Shown one piece after another: positions 16,349 to 25,296 of a stretch of DNA of 64,000 nt. This DNA comes from Bacteroidota bacterium (GTDB lineage Bacteria; Bacteroidota; Bacteroidia; Chitinophagales; Chitinophagaceae), in NCBI GenBank assembly GCA_018266575.1, contig JAFEAE010000015.1:276623-340622 (forward strand), read 5' to 3'. The notes beneath the pieces were generated by a model, which ran no database searches, was not told the DNA's origin, and saw only the letters and a program-made list of their open reading frames with translations. The first letter of the stretch is position 1. Every line of letters begins with the position of its first letter. The translations under genes and the position numbers were made by a program.

Positions 16349-16888
16349 ATGAAAACGCAAACCTTACTTTTGATATTCGCAATTGCGGCATTGAATGTTT
16401 TTGCGCAGAATTATATACCGGTTGACAAGGAATCAAAAATTGAATTTAAAATAAAAAATTTCGGGTTCAATACAGGTGGTTCTTTTTCAGGATTGAAAGG
16501 AAAAATCCATTTCGAACCGTCGAATTTGCCTGCCTCCACGTTTGACGTAACGATCGATGCGAACTCTGTGAACACGGATAATAATATGCGTGATAACCAC
16601 CTTCGTGAAGACACTTACTTTGATGTAAAAAACTATCCGGTCATTCATTTCGTATCTGAGAAAATAACGGCATCGAACAAAAGCGGAGTACACTATATTT
16701 TCGGAAAGCTGACAATCAAGAAAACGACCAAAGACATTTCATTTCCATTTACAGCAAAAGAATCCGGGGATGGTTATGTGTTTGACGGAGAATTTAAAAT
16801 TAACAGAAGGGATTTTGACGTCGGAGGTTCAAGTACGCTTTCGGATAACGTAACGGTAACACTTCATGTGATAACTAAAAAAGAATAA
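16349..16888 (+). CDS. YceI-like periplasmic protein
   Basis: 179 residues from the ATG at 16349; the TTG at 16328 would precede the signal peptide by seven polar residues and is rejected. The signal ends VFAQ. The lipocalin-like YceI fold is shown by DKESKIEFKIKNFGFNTGGSFSGLKG, the NNMRDNHLREDTYFDVKNYP block and the C-terminal DFDVGG. Family members bind isoprenoid or polyisoprenoid-type lipids in the periplasm. The gene is followed 21 nt later by DinB, continuing the gene run that starts at the YHS gene. Confidence 0.88.
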   Translation: MKTQTLLLIFAIAALNVFAQNYIPVDKESKIEFKIKNFGFNTGGSFSGLKGKIHFEPSNLPASTFDVTIDANSVNTDNNMRDNHLREDTYFDVKNYPVIHFVSEKITASNKSGVHYIFGKLTIKKTTKDISFPFTAKESGDGYVFDGEFKINRRDFDVGGSSTLSDNVTVTLHVITKKE

Positions 16889-16909
16889 ATTCCTAAACAA
16901 CACTGATCT

Positions 16910-17410
16910 ATGCAACTGCAACAAGCCATTAACAATGTTTTTGTACAATTAGCTTCTACATTGCAGCAATTATCGGCAGAAGAATATACACAAACATGCA
17001 GGTCGTTGCATGGGAATACAATCGGGCAACATGTGCGTCACATTATTGAGTTGTTTCAATGCTTGGAGAATGGTTATGAAAACGGCCTGGTGAATTATGA
17101 AAAAAGAAAACGTGATAAAATAATTGAAACAGATAAACAATTAGCAACAGATCTTTTAAAATCTATTAACGATAAACTTGCACGTAATAACAAATCATTA
17201 AGGCTTGAAGCTTTTTATGATGAACATGTAACAGAACCTGTAGTGATTGATACCAATTATTTTCGTGAAGTTGCTTACAACCTCGAACATACGATCCATC
17301 ACATGGCACTGATCAGGATTGGTGTTTCAGAGGTGAGCTCCATTCACTTGCCAGACGATTTCGGCGTTGCATCATCTACCGTTAAGTTCAGAAAGCAATG
17401 TGCACAGTAA
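16910..17410 (+). CDS. DinB-family putative metal-dependent protein
   Basis: 166 residues, predicted four-helix bundle. The three-His metal site of DinB/YfiT proteins can be placed in GNTIGQHVRHIIEL (about 45-52) and EHTIHHMALIRIG (about 125-137). Family members include thiol transferases and many uncharacterised enzymes. Its 3-prime end overlaps the NRDE gene by 13 nt, and the NRDE gene overlaps the ATP-grasp gene by 1 nt. This tight coupling of three genes suggests a shared pathway, which I cannot name. Confidence 0.82.
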   Translation: MQLQQAINNVFVQLASTLQQLSAEEYTQTCRSLHGNTIGQHVRHIIELFQCLENGYENGLVNYEKRKRDKIIETDKQLATDLLKSINDKLARNNKSLRLEAFYDEHVTEPVVIDTNYFREVAYNLEHTIHHMALIRIGVSEVSSIHLPDDFGVASSTVKFRKQCAQ

Positions 17411-18123
17411 CTTTTATTCCTGTCAACAATAAACTTTTCATTACATCAAACCGTGATGAGCAGGCGAAGCGTTTATCTGCAATAAAACCTGAAATATATG
17501 CCATGCAAACAGGTAATATTCTTTTTCCAAAAGATGCAAAGGCCGGTGGTACCTGGTTTGCGCTTCATGAAAACGGAAATGCAGTTGTGTTTCTCAACGG
17601 CGGCAAAATCAAACATATTCCTCAGCCGCCATATAGCAAAAGCCGTGGGCTAACATTGATAGATATTATCGATAGTTATGAACCTTTTGAAAAATTCCTG
17701 GAGATCAGCTTAGATAATATTGAACCATTTACTGCCATAATTTGGAGTAATGGAAAACTGTATGAGTGTGCCTGGGATGGCTCAGTAAAATCATTCTGCA
17801 GGTTAAGAGCGGATTTGCACCATATCTGGTCGTCCGTTACATTATATGATGAAGATGCTATTATGAAAAGAAGAAAATGGTTTGCTGATTGGCAAAGAAA
17901 ATACCCACAGCCGGAATTACAGGATATCCTTACATTTCATCAATTCAATGATGGCGACAACCATGATGGTTTTTTAATGAACCGTAATGGGATAACCATG
18001 ACCGTTAGTATCACGTCGGTTGAGTTTGATAACGGCGGCGCATTAATGCACTATCTCGATTGCAAGGACCTCAGGACGTCTTCTGCAAAAATTCAATTCT
18101 CCAATCCTGTCATTGCTAAATAA
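17398..18123 (+). CDS. NRDE/TANGO2-family protein
   Basis: 241 residues. The protein starts MCTVTFIP, and the family motif appears as TSNRDEQAKR (about 17-26). After Met removal Cys2 could act as an N-terminal nucleophile, as proposed for this Ntn-like family. GGTWFALHENGNAVVFLNGG (about 50-69) is also typical. Human TANGO2 is linked to lipid, CoA and haem metabolism, but bacterial roles are unsettled. It overlaps both the DinB gene upstream and the ATP-grasp gene downstream. Confidence 0.85.
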   Translation: MCTVTFIPVNNKLFITSNRDEQAKRLSAIKPEIYAMQTGNILFPKDAKAGGTWFALHENGNAVVFLNGGKIKHIPQPPYSKSRGLTLIDIIDSYEPFEKFLEISLDNIEPFTAIIWSNGKLYECAWDGSVKSFCRLRADLHHIWSSVTLYDEDAIMKRRKWFADWQRKYPQPELQDILTFHQFNDGDNHDGFLMNRNGITMTVSITSVEFDNGGALMHYLDCKDLRTSSAKIQFSNPVIAK

Positions 18124-19187
18124 TGAATGGCTTTAAACGTTTATTTTATAAACCGTTCTTCATTCGCCTGTTCCATTGGGAGTATTGGAGTTTTAATGCG
18201 GTATATGTCCCTATCTATTTCATCTGGATTGGATTGTGTTTGCGTGCACGTTCATTTTTCTTTTTCGCAGCATCTAACCCATCTATTAAAAACGGGGGGT
18301 TTTTAAATGAATCGAAGAAAGATATCTTTCAGATTATGCCAGCAACGCTTCAACCCCGGACCTTATTTTTTCCTCAGAATACGGATCTGGAATCCGTATT
18401 GAAAAAAATTGCAGAGAACCAATTTGCTTTTCCTTTAATAGGCAAACCGGATATTGGCGGACGTGGACGTGGTGTAAAAATTTTGCTGAACGATATTGAT
18501 GTAAAGCAATATGTACTTAACAGCGAAATGGATTTTCATATCCAGAAATTCATTTCATATAAAAATGAAGTTGGCATTTTTTATTATCGCTATCCTGATT
18601 ATGAAAAAGGAAATATTTCAGGAATTGTTCGTAAAGAGTTTTTAAAAGTAACCGGAAATGGAAAGAATACCATCCTTGAATTGATACAACAAAATAAGCG
18701 TGCTATACTGCAATTAACTGTGCTGCAGAAATTATATGAGAATAATTTGAATGAAATCCTTCCTGCTGGCGAAGAAAAAATATTAGTGCCTTATGGCAAT
18801 CATGCACGTGGCGCAATGTTCATCGACGATACTGCTCTTGCTGATGATAAATTAGCGGTAATGATTGATGAATTGTGCAGACAAATAAAAGATTTTTATT
18901 TCGGCAGGTTAGACATCCGGTATAATGACTGGGAAGAATTGAAAGACGGAAAAAATTTTTGCGTAATTGAAGTAAATGGAGCTGGTTCCGAGCCTACCCA
19001 TATTTACGACCCTAAACATTCGCTGTTTTTTGCATGGAAAGAGATCGTCAGGCATTGGTATATTTTATGGAAGATCAGCAGGCGCAATCACAAAAAAGGT
19101 TATCCTTATCTTACTTTGAAAGAAGGATTGAGGATGTTTCGTGAAGATAAGATAGTATCTCAAAAGCTGGCAGAGATGGCTGAGTAG
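18123..19187 (+). CDS. ATP-grasp-type ligase, substrate unknown
   Basis: 354 residues. The ATP-grasp core is seen as FPLIGKPDIGGRGRGVKIL (about 99-117, Lys and Gly-rich loop), YFGRLDIRYNDW (about 259-270) and FCVIEVNGAGSEP (about 279-291), the last giving the metal-binding Glu and Asn. The N-terminus is unusual: a basic amphipathic and hydrophobic stretch (about 12-50) suggests membrane association. ATP-grasp enzymes join a carboxylate, through an acyl phosphate, to an amine or thiol. Its ATG overlaps the TAA of the NRDE gene, so it is translated from the same message as DinB and NRDE. Confidence 0.78.
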   Translation: MNGFKRLFYKPFFIRLFHWEYWSFNAVYVPIYFIWIGLCLRARSFFFFAASNPSIKNGGFLNESKKDIFQIMPATLQPRTLFFPQNTDLESVLKKIAENQFAFPLIGKPDIGGRGRGVKILLNDIDVKQYVLNSEMDFHIQKFISYKNEVGIFYYRYPDYEKGNISGIVRKEFLKVTGNGKNTILELIQQNKRAILQLTVLQKLYENNLNEILPAGEEKILVPYGNHARGAMFIDDTALADDKLAVMIDELCRQIKDFYFGRLDIRYNDWEELKDGKNFCVIEVNGAGSEPTHIYDPKHSLFFAWKEIVRHWYILWKISRRNHKKGYPYLTLKEGLRMFREDKIVSQKLAEMAE

Positions 19188-19242
19188 GCGATGGTCGATG
19201 TTGAATATAGGAGTTACGGCTGTAATGCAACAAGATTTATAT

Positions 19243-19812
19243 TTATATACTTTCTTCAATTTTAGTTTTTCCCAATCGCGTCCTGCAATAATCATTGAAC
19301 TCATCTTCTTCTGCATCGGGTTCATCGTCATCCAATGTTTCTTTTTGAAATAATGTGTTATTAGAGAAATCGAGTGTAAGCAATCCGTCTTTCAAAACAA
19401 TATTAGTAAAATCGCTCCAGGCAAATGTGCGTTTGATAAGCGAATTGATCACTACATTATCATCTGTGAAACCAACTTCCAGCGGCCGTTTCGCCTGGAA
19501 CTCCAGGAAAAATAATATTACAAAAAGAACGGCAAGCCATTTCATATAGGGCATCCCGACCCAACAAATTCCTGTCAGCAATATCAATCCACGGAACCGC
19601 ACTGTTTTTTTTGCTTTTAATTTCCGGTACAAATTAAACACAACGCCAGCAATAATAACCAGCGGTGCAATAGTGAAAATTAAATTTGAAATGTGATTCG
19701 GAAATTCTGTAAACAAAAAAAAGAGCGAAGAAAAAAAACAGAGGATAACGTTTATAATATCGATCGCGTTTTCGTTGTCTTTTTTTAACGTTACAATGTA
19801 TTGATAGACCAT
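19243..19812 (-). CDS. Hypothetical membrane protein with PH-like C-terminal domain
   Basis: 189 residues. Three hydrophobic segments (about 18-35, 41-60 and 73-98) are followed by a beta-rich tail with EVGFTDDNVVINSLIKRTFAWSDF, a layout common in bacterial PH-domain membrane proteins. An acidic patch (DDDEPDAEEDEF) lies near the C-terminus. It is 10 nt downstream of the ureohydrolase gene on the same strand, so it is probably co-transcribed, although no functional link is obvious. Confidence 0.68.
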   Translation of the reverse strand: MVYQYIVTLKKDNENAIDIINVILCFFSSLFFLFTEFPNHISNLIFTIAPLVIIAGVVFNLYRKLKAKKTVRFRGLILLTGICWVGMPYMKWLAVLFVILFFLEFQAKRPLEVGFTDDNVVINSLIKRTFAWSDFTNIVLKDGLLTLDFSNNTLFQKETLDDDEPDAEEDEFNDYCRTRLGKTKIEESI

Positions 19813-19822
19813 TGTGGCAAAA

Positions 19823-20866
19823 TTAAGTGTTGCTTGCCACTAATAAATTGCAGAGCTTCCATAGAATACGTGCACCCACGTTTGCATCCCAATCGTTATC
19901 GCCGCTGCCGATTTCATCAAGGTCGAAACCAATAAATTTACGCCCGCTTTGAACAATTTTTTTTGCGAGGTAGAAAACCTGCTCGGCTTCCAATCCACCC
20001 GCAACCGGTGTTCCCGTGTTCGGGCATAATTTGGGGTCAAGTCCATCAATATCAAAAGAGATATACACTTTTTCCGGAAGATGTTCTATGATCTCGTCAG
20101 CAATCTGTTTCCACGTTTGCCCTTCAAACTGGCGTTCTTTGATTTCGTTATCAAAATAAGTTACTACACGGTAATTACTGTTGCAGATATAATCCCATTC
20201 TTCCTGGCAATAATCGCGTACACCAACCTGCACCACTCTTTTAATTCCCTGTACTTCATTCAATGCATTGTATAAAATACTGCCATGGCTGTATGTAAAA
20301 CTTTCGTAGGCTTTGCGCAGGTCGCAATGTGCATCAATTTGCAGGATACCAAATTCGCCATGTTTTTCTTCGATCGCTTTTAAAAATCCTAGCGGCACGC
20401 TGTGGTCGCCTCCAAGCAAGGCAACCAATTTTCCGCGGTTAAGCAAGTCGCTTGTTTGTTCATACACCCATTTATTAAGGTTCATGCTGCCTTCATTAAT
20501 TTCTTTAAGAGATTTGCACATGAACGTATTTTTCTCAATACTTTCACCCTGCGATGTATAGTCTATATACAGTTCTGCTTCTTTACGCAGGTAATCACTC
20601 TTCATCAATATTTTTCTGTCGGGAGGCCGCATAAAAAAACCTTGCCTCCACGCATCATTAGTTCCCGGGTCAAAAATGTCAACCTGCATACTCGCATGAA
20701 AAATATGTTCTGCATTGCGTGATGCCCCTGCATGATAACTCACCGTAACTTCCCAGGGAATGGGAAGGATTACTAATCGGGCCTCGTCTTCAGTGAATGG
20801 TAATCCGAAAATGTTGTTTTTAGGGTTGCTGGGGGCATTAGGGTCAAATAGGGATAAGTCTTTCAT
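19823..20866 (-). CDS. Ureohydrolase (arginase/agmatinase/formimidoylglutamase family)
   Basis: 347 residues. The dinuclear manganese site is complete: GGDHSVPLG (His), LQIDAHCDLR (Asp, His, Asp) and SFDIDGLDP (two Asp). The family hydrolyses guanidino compounds such as agmatine or arginine to urea, or formimidoylglutamate to formamide. The length is a little over the usual 300-320 because of an N-terminal extension of about 30 residues. Specificity cannot be settled from sequence alone, so no symbol is given. It heads a two-gene unit with the PH-like membrane protein. Confidence 0.87.
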   Translation of the reverse strand: MKDLSLFDPNAPSNPKNNIFGLPFTEDEARLVILPIPWEVTVSYHAGASRNAEHIFHASMQVDIFDPGTNDAWRQGFFMRPPDRKILMKSDYLRKEAELYIDYTSQGESIEKNTFMCKSLKEINEGSMNLNKWVYEQTSDLLNRGKLVALLGGDHSVPLGFLKAIEEKHGEFGILQIDAHCDLRKAYESFTYSHGSILYNALNEVQGIKRVVQVGVRDYCQEEWDYICNSNYRVVTYFDNEIKERQFEGQTWKQIADEIIEHLPEKVYISFDIDGLDPKLCPNTGTPVAGGLEAEQVFYLAKKIVQSGRKFIGFDLDEIGSGDNDWDANVGARILWKLCNLLVASNT

Positions 20867-20954
20867 TGTTTTTGTATCGCTTGGTTAAAATACAGCGCAA
20901 GTTAATTTAGTAAAAGATATAAGCAAAAATGGAACCATACTATCTTAATAAATC

Positions 20955-20986
20955 TTGATACAGGTAATCATTTTGACCTAACTTTG
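20955..20986 (+). promoter_or_regulatory. Promoter for ccmE, TTG-N21-TAACTTTG
   Basis: TTG at 20955-20957 and TAACTTTG at 20979-20986 match the Bacteroidota primary sigma-factor consensus with 21-nt spacing. They lie about 110 nt upstream of ccmE, giving a 5-prime leader of about 100 nt. Confidence 0.6.
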
Positions 20987-21095
20987 CGGTGAATTTGAAA
21001 AGCATACAAAATGCGCCATAAAAATTTAGCATATTACAACATGATTTTTTTGGCGGAATCCATCTGACGACTACAAAACAATAAAAGATAAACAG

Positions 21096-21512
21096 ATGAA
21101 ACGGATCAATATAATCATACTTGTTTTTATTGCAATTGCCATTGCAGTTTTGGTGAGTTTTATGGGAAATTTATCAACTTATGAAACTATTGCTTCGGCA
21201 AGGCAAAAAGAAGGCAAAAGCGTAACGATAGTTGCCAAGCTCGACAACACCCAGCCCATTGAGTATGACCCTGCAAAAGACCCGAATTACGTTAGCTTTT
21301 ATGTAATTGATACGTTGGGGGAAAAAGCGAAAGTGGTGTATCACTTCGAAAAGCCTTATGATATGGATAAAACGGAGCGTATTGTGCTGAAAGGAAAAAT
21401 GAAAGATGGTGTTTTTGATATCACACAAAAAGAGGGTATACTTATTACCTGTCCTTCCAAATACAAAAGCGACCCTGAATACAACAAGAAAAAGCTTAGC
21501 CAAAATCAATAA
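21096..21512 (+). CDS. ccmE: Cytochrome c maturation protein CcmE, CxxxY type
   Basis: 138 residues: one N-terminal membrane anchor (about 5-24) and a periplasmic OB-fold domain. CcmE holds haem covalently and passes it to apocytochrome c through CcmF. In E. coli the haem is attached to His in HxxxY; here the matching segment ILITCPSKYK has Cys119 and Tyr123, so this is the CxxxY variant known from some archaea and delta-proteobacteria. The gene ends 6 nt before the CcmF/CcsA-type gene, so the two form an operon. Confidence 0.9.
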   Translation: MKRINIIILVFIAIAIAVLVSFMGNLSTYETIASARQKEGKSVTIVAKLDNTQPIEYDPAKDPNYVSFYVIDTLGEKAKVVYHFEKPYDMDKTERIVLKGKMKDGVFDITQKEGILITCPSKYKSDPEYNKKKLSQNQ

Positions 21513-21518
21513 TAAAGC

Positions 21519-23957
21519 ATGGATTATATAGGAGAACATTTGCTGCCCGGAAAACTTGGGAACTTTTTTGTTATGCTTTCGTTTGCAGCTTCATTTGTGG
21601 CATGCATCGGTTTTTTCAAAGCAACAAATGCAAAAAGTATTGAAGAAGAATCAAGCTGGAAACGTTTTGCACGGATAGCATTTGCTGTTGATTGTTTTTC
21701 AGTATTCGCTGTTTTTGTTACTATTTTTTACATTATCTACAACCACCTGTTTGAATACAACTACGCGTGGGAACATTCCAATAAAGAACTTAGTTTAAAA
21801 TATTTATTAAGCTGCATCTGGGAAGCGCAGGAGGGGAGCTTTTTGTTATGGACGATGTGGCATTGTGTGCTTGGGACAATATTAATTTTTAAAGCAGGCA
21901 AGTGGGAAGCTCCTGTAATGATGGTGATCAGCTTTGCACAGATTTGCCTTGCCACAATGATCCTGGGAATTTATATTTCGGGTTCAAAAGTTGGTATCAA
22001 TCCATTTGTATTGGTGCGTCAGCAATTTGGTGACGGGCCCATGTTCAGCAGGCCGGATTATTTGAGCATGCCGCAAATGCAGAACGGGCAAGGCATTAAT
22101 GCATTGCTTCAGAATTATTGGATGGTTATCCACCCGCCGATTTTGTTTTTAGGTTTTGCGTCCACAATCGTTCCATTTGCATATGCAATTGCTGGTTTAT
22201 GGAAAAAACAATATACAGGTTGGACAAAAGCCGCAGTACCCTGGGCATTATTTTCTGCATGCGTTTTAGGAACAGGGATTATGATGGGAGGGGCATGGGC
22301 CTACGAATCGTTAAGCTTTGGTGGTTTCTGGGCCTGGGACCCGGTTGAAAATGCATCGCTTGTTCCGTGGTTAGTTATCGTTGGCGGGTTGCATACATTG
22401 GTAGTTTATAATGCTACCGGGCATTCATTGCGTGCAACCTATTTCTTTTTTATACTTGGTTTCATACTGATCTTATACGCTACATTCTTAACACGTAGCG
22501 GAGTATTGAACGGCACATCTGTGCATGCGTTTGTTGATTCAGGAATGAATTTTCAGCTGATATTATTTGTGCTGGTTTTTCTTTTTCCTTCTTTCATTTT
22601 ATTTTTTAAAGAATATAAAAACGTGCCGCATATCCAGAAAGAAGAAAGTACCTGGTCAAGGGAATTCTGGATGTTCATCGGTTCACTGATCTTATTTCTT
22701 TCTTCAATCTTCATTGCTGTTTCTACATCGTTACCTGTTATTAATAAGATTGCCAATACAAAATGGACGGTTGGGGAAGATGTAACGTTCTCGTATAACC
22801 GAATTGAAATATTCATTGCCATTATCCTCGGCGTGCTGACAGCAGTGACACAATACCTGAAATACAAAAGCACCACAAAGGAATATTTTATTAAGAAGAT
22901 GATCGTGCCAACGATCATTGCGTTAGTGCTTTCTGCATTGATCAGCATTTTCGGAAATGTGCATTACGATAAATACGGCGCCGGTTTTTTGATAGCCATA
23001 CACATTGCTATTTTCTCTGCAGTATATGCTGTGATCGCAAATACAACATATATCTGGACGGGAATGAACGGCAAACTCAAAGCAGCCGGGGCTTCTGTAG
23101 CGCATGTTGGTTTCGGTGTAATGCTCGTGGGTATTTTACTATCGATGTCGAAAAAAGAATTATTATCATTCAATACCACAGGGATCAATCTTCCTTTTGA
23201 TCCAAAAGACCCGGATAAAAACCCGCTAGAAAATATCACACTGTTGCAGAATGTAAAAACAGATATGGGGAAATATTGGGCAACCTATCTTGGTGGCGAC
23301 TCTACCAATGCTGCCGGTGATATTACCTATTATAAAGTGATCATGGAAGATAAAAAAAGCGGAGAGGTTTTTAAATTATATCCCAACCTTATCAGAAGTT
23401 CAAAAGGACAGGAGACCATTTCGCCAAATCCTGATAAGCATCATTATCTCACCCGTGATATTTTTTCGTATGTAAATGCCGCAAGTAATTTAGACAGGCA
23501 GGGCGATACTGCGCAATTCAGGCGTTACCCGGTTGCTGTGAATGATACGATCTATTATTCCAACGGTTTTATGATATTGAATAATACTGTTAAAAACCCT
23601 AATAACGATAAATATCATTTTGCACCAACAGACACAGCGCTGATGGCAGAGATCACTGTAGTAAGCAAAGACAGCATGCGTTATAAAGTACGCCCTGTTT
23701 TTTATTTTAAGGATAATAAATTCAATACTATTGCTGATACTGTGTTTACGCAGAACCTTGCTGTTGCATTAACAGGCGTGCAAGGCAATAAATTGGAAAT
23801 AGCCGTAAAAGAATCTTCATCATTGGTACCATTCATCTCTCTCAAAGTATATGCATTTCCCCAGATCAACATCGTATGGGTTGGCACGTTCATTATGATC
23901 ATTGGTTTTGTTATGAGTATTGTATGGAGAGTAAAAACCAGATTAATTGTTAAATAA
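21519..23957 (+). CDS. ccsA: CcmF/CcsA-type cytochrome c haem lyase
   Basis: 812 residues with about 14 hydrophobic helices. The WWD haem-handling signature is present as FGGFWAWDPVENASLVPWL (about 268-286), with flanking conserved histidines (WVIHPP-like sequence about 204-208, and GGLHTLV). A large periplasmic region of about 230 residues precedes the last helix. The protein presents haem from CcmE to apocytochrome c for thioether ligation at the periplasmic face. It is directly downstream of ccmE. No ccmABC or thioredoxin-type ccm genes are within the window. Confidence 0.9.
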   Translation: MDYIGEHLLPGKLGNFFVMLSFAASFVACIGFFKATNAKSIEEESSWKRFARIAFAVDCFSVFAVFVTIFYIIYNHLFEYNYAWEHSNKELSLKYLLSCIWEAQEGSFLLWTMWHCVLGTILIFKAGKWEAPVMMVISFAQICLATMILGIYISGSKVGINPFVLVRQQFGDGPMFSRPDYLSMPQMQNGQGINALLQNYWMVIHPPILFLGFASTIVPFAYAIAGLWKKQYTGWTKAAVPWALFSACVLGTGIMMGGAWAYESLSFGGFWAWDPVENASLVPWLVIVGGLHTLVVYNATGHSLRATYFFFILGFILILYATFLTRSGVLNGTSVHAFVDSGMNFQLILFVLVFLFPSFILFFKEYKNVPHIQKEESTWSREFWMFIGSLILFLSSIFIAVSTSLPVINKIANTKWTVGEDVTFSYNRIEIFIAIILGVLTAVTQYLKYKSTTKEYFIKKMIVPTIIALVLSALISIFGNVHYDKYGAGFLIAIHIAIFSAVYAVIANTTYIWTGMNGKLKAAGASVAHVGFGVMLVGILLSMSKKELLSFNTTGINLPFDPKDPDKNPLENITLLQNVKTDMGKYWATYLGGDSTNAAGDITYYKVIMEDKKSGEVFKLYPNLIRSSKGQETISPNPDKHHYLTRDIFSYVNAASNLDRQGDTAQFRRYPVAVNDTIYYSNGFMILNNTVKNPNNDKYHFAPTDTALMAEITVVSKDSMRYKVRPVFYFKDNKFNTIADTVFTQNLAVALTGVQGNKLEIAVKESSSLVPFISLKVYAFPQINIVWVGTFIMIIGFVMSIVWRVKTRLIVK

Positions 23958-24041
23958 CGAATCAGTTCAAAGCAACCGGGTTACATCTTTCACATTAACA
24001 GTATGAATTAAGGAAGTTTTTATTTAATTTTAAACTCTTCT

Positions 24042-24713
24042 ATGCAACGTCATACGAACAGATATCTTGTCTTTTTAATCTTATCCGTACTATTCCTGGC
24101 TACGTCGCAATTATCTTTTGCGCAAACCAAAGACACCGTTACCAAGGCCAAAGACACAATTACTTTTTCATCTGCATTTAATTTCGGCCCTTATGATACG
24201 ATCATTGTACCTGCTCATCCGATCGATGGTGATACATTGGCTGCCCGATATTATTCTACAATATGGGTGGTGAAACCAATGCCACCGGCAATGCGCCGCA
24301 GACTGGAAGAATGGACGCGTTTACGCAATGCGGTTTATGTAACTTATCCTTTTGCAAAAAAAGCAGGAGCCATCATGAACGATATGAATGGCAAACTTGC
24401 AAAAATGAATTCGGAAGATGAAAAGAAAACTTATATCAAGTCGAGAGAAAAAGAACTGAAGAAAGAGTTTGCCGATCCGCTTACCAATCTTTCCGTTTAC
24501 CAGGGAAAAATATTAATGAAACTCATCAATCGCCAAACCGGGAATAATTGTTACAACATCATCAAAGAATATAAAGGCGGTTTCACTGCGCGTTTCTGGC
24601 AAACAGTTGCATTCTTCTTCGGCAGCAGTTTAAAACAACCTTATGACGCAAAAGGGGATGACCAGCAGATAGAAAGAATTGTGCAGGAAATGGAGAGGAT
24701 GTATCATGGGTGA
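24042..24713 (+). CDS. DUF4294 protein
   Basis: 223 residues with a signal peptide ending LSFAQ. The conserved core DGDTLAARYYSTIWVV and RLEEWTRLRNAVYVTYPFAKKAG identifies the Bacteroidota family DUF4294, and GNNCYNIIKEYKGGFTARFWQ closes it. The protein is predicted periplasmic and helical with many charged residues. No biochemical role is known to me. It follows the haem-lyase gene by 84 nt on the same strand, but whether it is co-transcribed is not clear. Confidence 0.8.
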   Translation: MQRHTNRYLVFLILSVLFLATSQLSFAQTKDTVTKAKDTITFSSAFNFGPYDTIIVPAHPIDGDTLAARYYSTIWVVKPMPPAMRRRLEEWTRLRNAVYVTYPFAKKAGAIMNDMNGKLAKMNSEDEKKTYIKSREKELKKEFADPLTNLSVYQGKILMKLINRQTGNNCYNIIKEYKGGFTARFWQTVAFFFGSSLKQPYDAKGDDQQIERIVQEMERMYHG

Positions 24714-24721
24714 GAGAAGTG

Positions 24722-24808
24722 TTAAGTCGTAGGTCGTAAGTATTAAGTAGGTGCGATTTAAAATTATTTCTTCTTATCACTTATCGCTGGCCACTTACTA
24801 CTTCTCAC
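24722..24808. repeat. Inverted pair of 7-nt tandem arrays
   Basis: Left arm 24722-24749 has four units such as TTAAGTC and GTAAGTA. Right arm 24774-24808 has five units such as TTATCAC and TTACTAC, partly complementary. The last unit includes the stop codon of the heptose adenylyltransferase gene. It separates two convergent genes and probably forms a hairpin terminator. Confidence 0.75.
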
Positions 24809-25296
24809 AGTTTATGTATCTTCTCAATCAACCCCGTTGTCGAAAAACCTTCCAGTATGGGGTTGATAACAACTCTTCCGCCATTTGCCATTACTTCTTT
24901 TGCACCAACTATTTCATCTAAGGTATAATCTCCTCCTTTGACCAAAACATCCGGCATTATGATGTTGATCAGTTCAAGCGGGGTATCTTCTTCAAAAATC
25001 ACAACTGCATCTACCATTAATAAAGAAGCGAGTATTGTTGACCGCGAGTGTTGATTGTTTACAGGACGATGTTCACCTTTCAATTTTCGTACTGATGCAT
25101 CTGCATTCACACCAACAATTAAAATATCTGCTTCCGAAGCAGCTTTTGAAAGGGAAAAAATATGCCCTTCATGCAAAATATCAAAACAGCCGTTGGTAAA
25201 CGCAACAGTTTTGCTGAGCAATTTCCAGCGGTTAAGTTGTTGTTGAAGTTCGGGGAGCGTAAATATTTTTTGTTGAATGATATCAGCTTTTCTCAT
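24805..25296 (-). CDS. rfaE2: D-glycero-beta-D-manno-heptose 1-phosphate adenylyltransferase
   Basis: 163 residues, matching the stand-alone adenylyltransferase half of HldE/RfaE. FTNGCFDILHEGH (about 34-46) is the nucleotidyltransferase HxGH motif, and KGGDYTLDEIVGA (about 119-131) and GFSTTGLI complete the active site. It makes ADP-heptose from heptose 1-phosphate and ATP for lipopolysaccharide core. The kinase partner is not in the window. It overlaps the upstream LPG-synthase-like gene by 14 nt. Confidence 0.9.
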   Translation of the reverse strand: MRKADIIQQKIFTLPELQQQLNRWKLLSKTVAFTNGCFDILHEGHIFSLSKAASEADILIVGVNADASVRKLKGEHRPVNNQHSRSTILASLLMVDAVVIFEEDTPLELINIIMPDVLVKGGDYTLDEIVGAKEVMANGGRVVINPILEGFSTTGLIEKIHKL

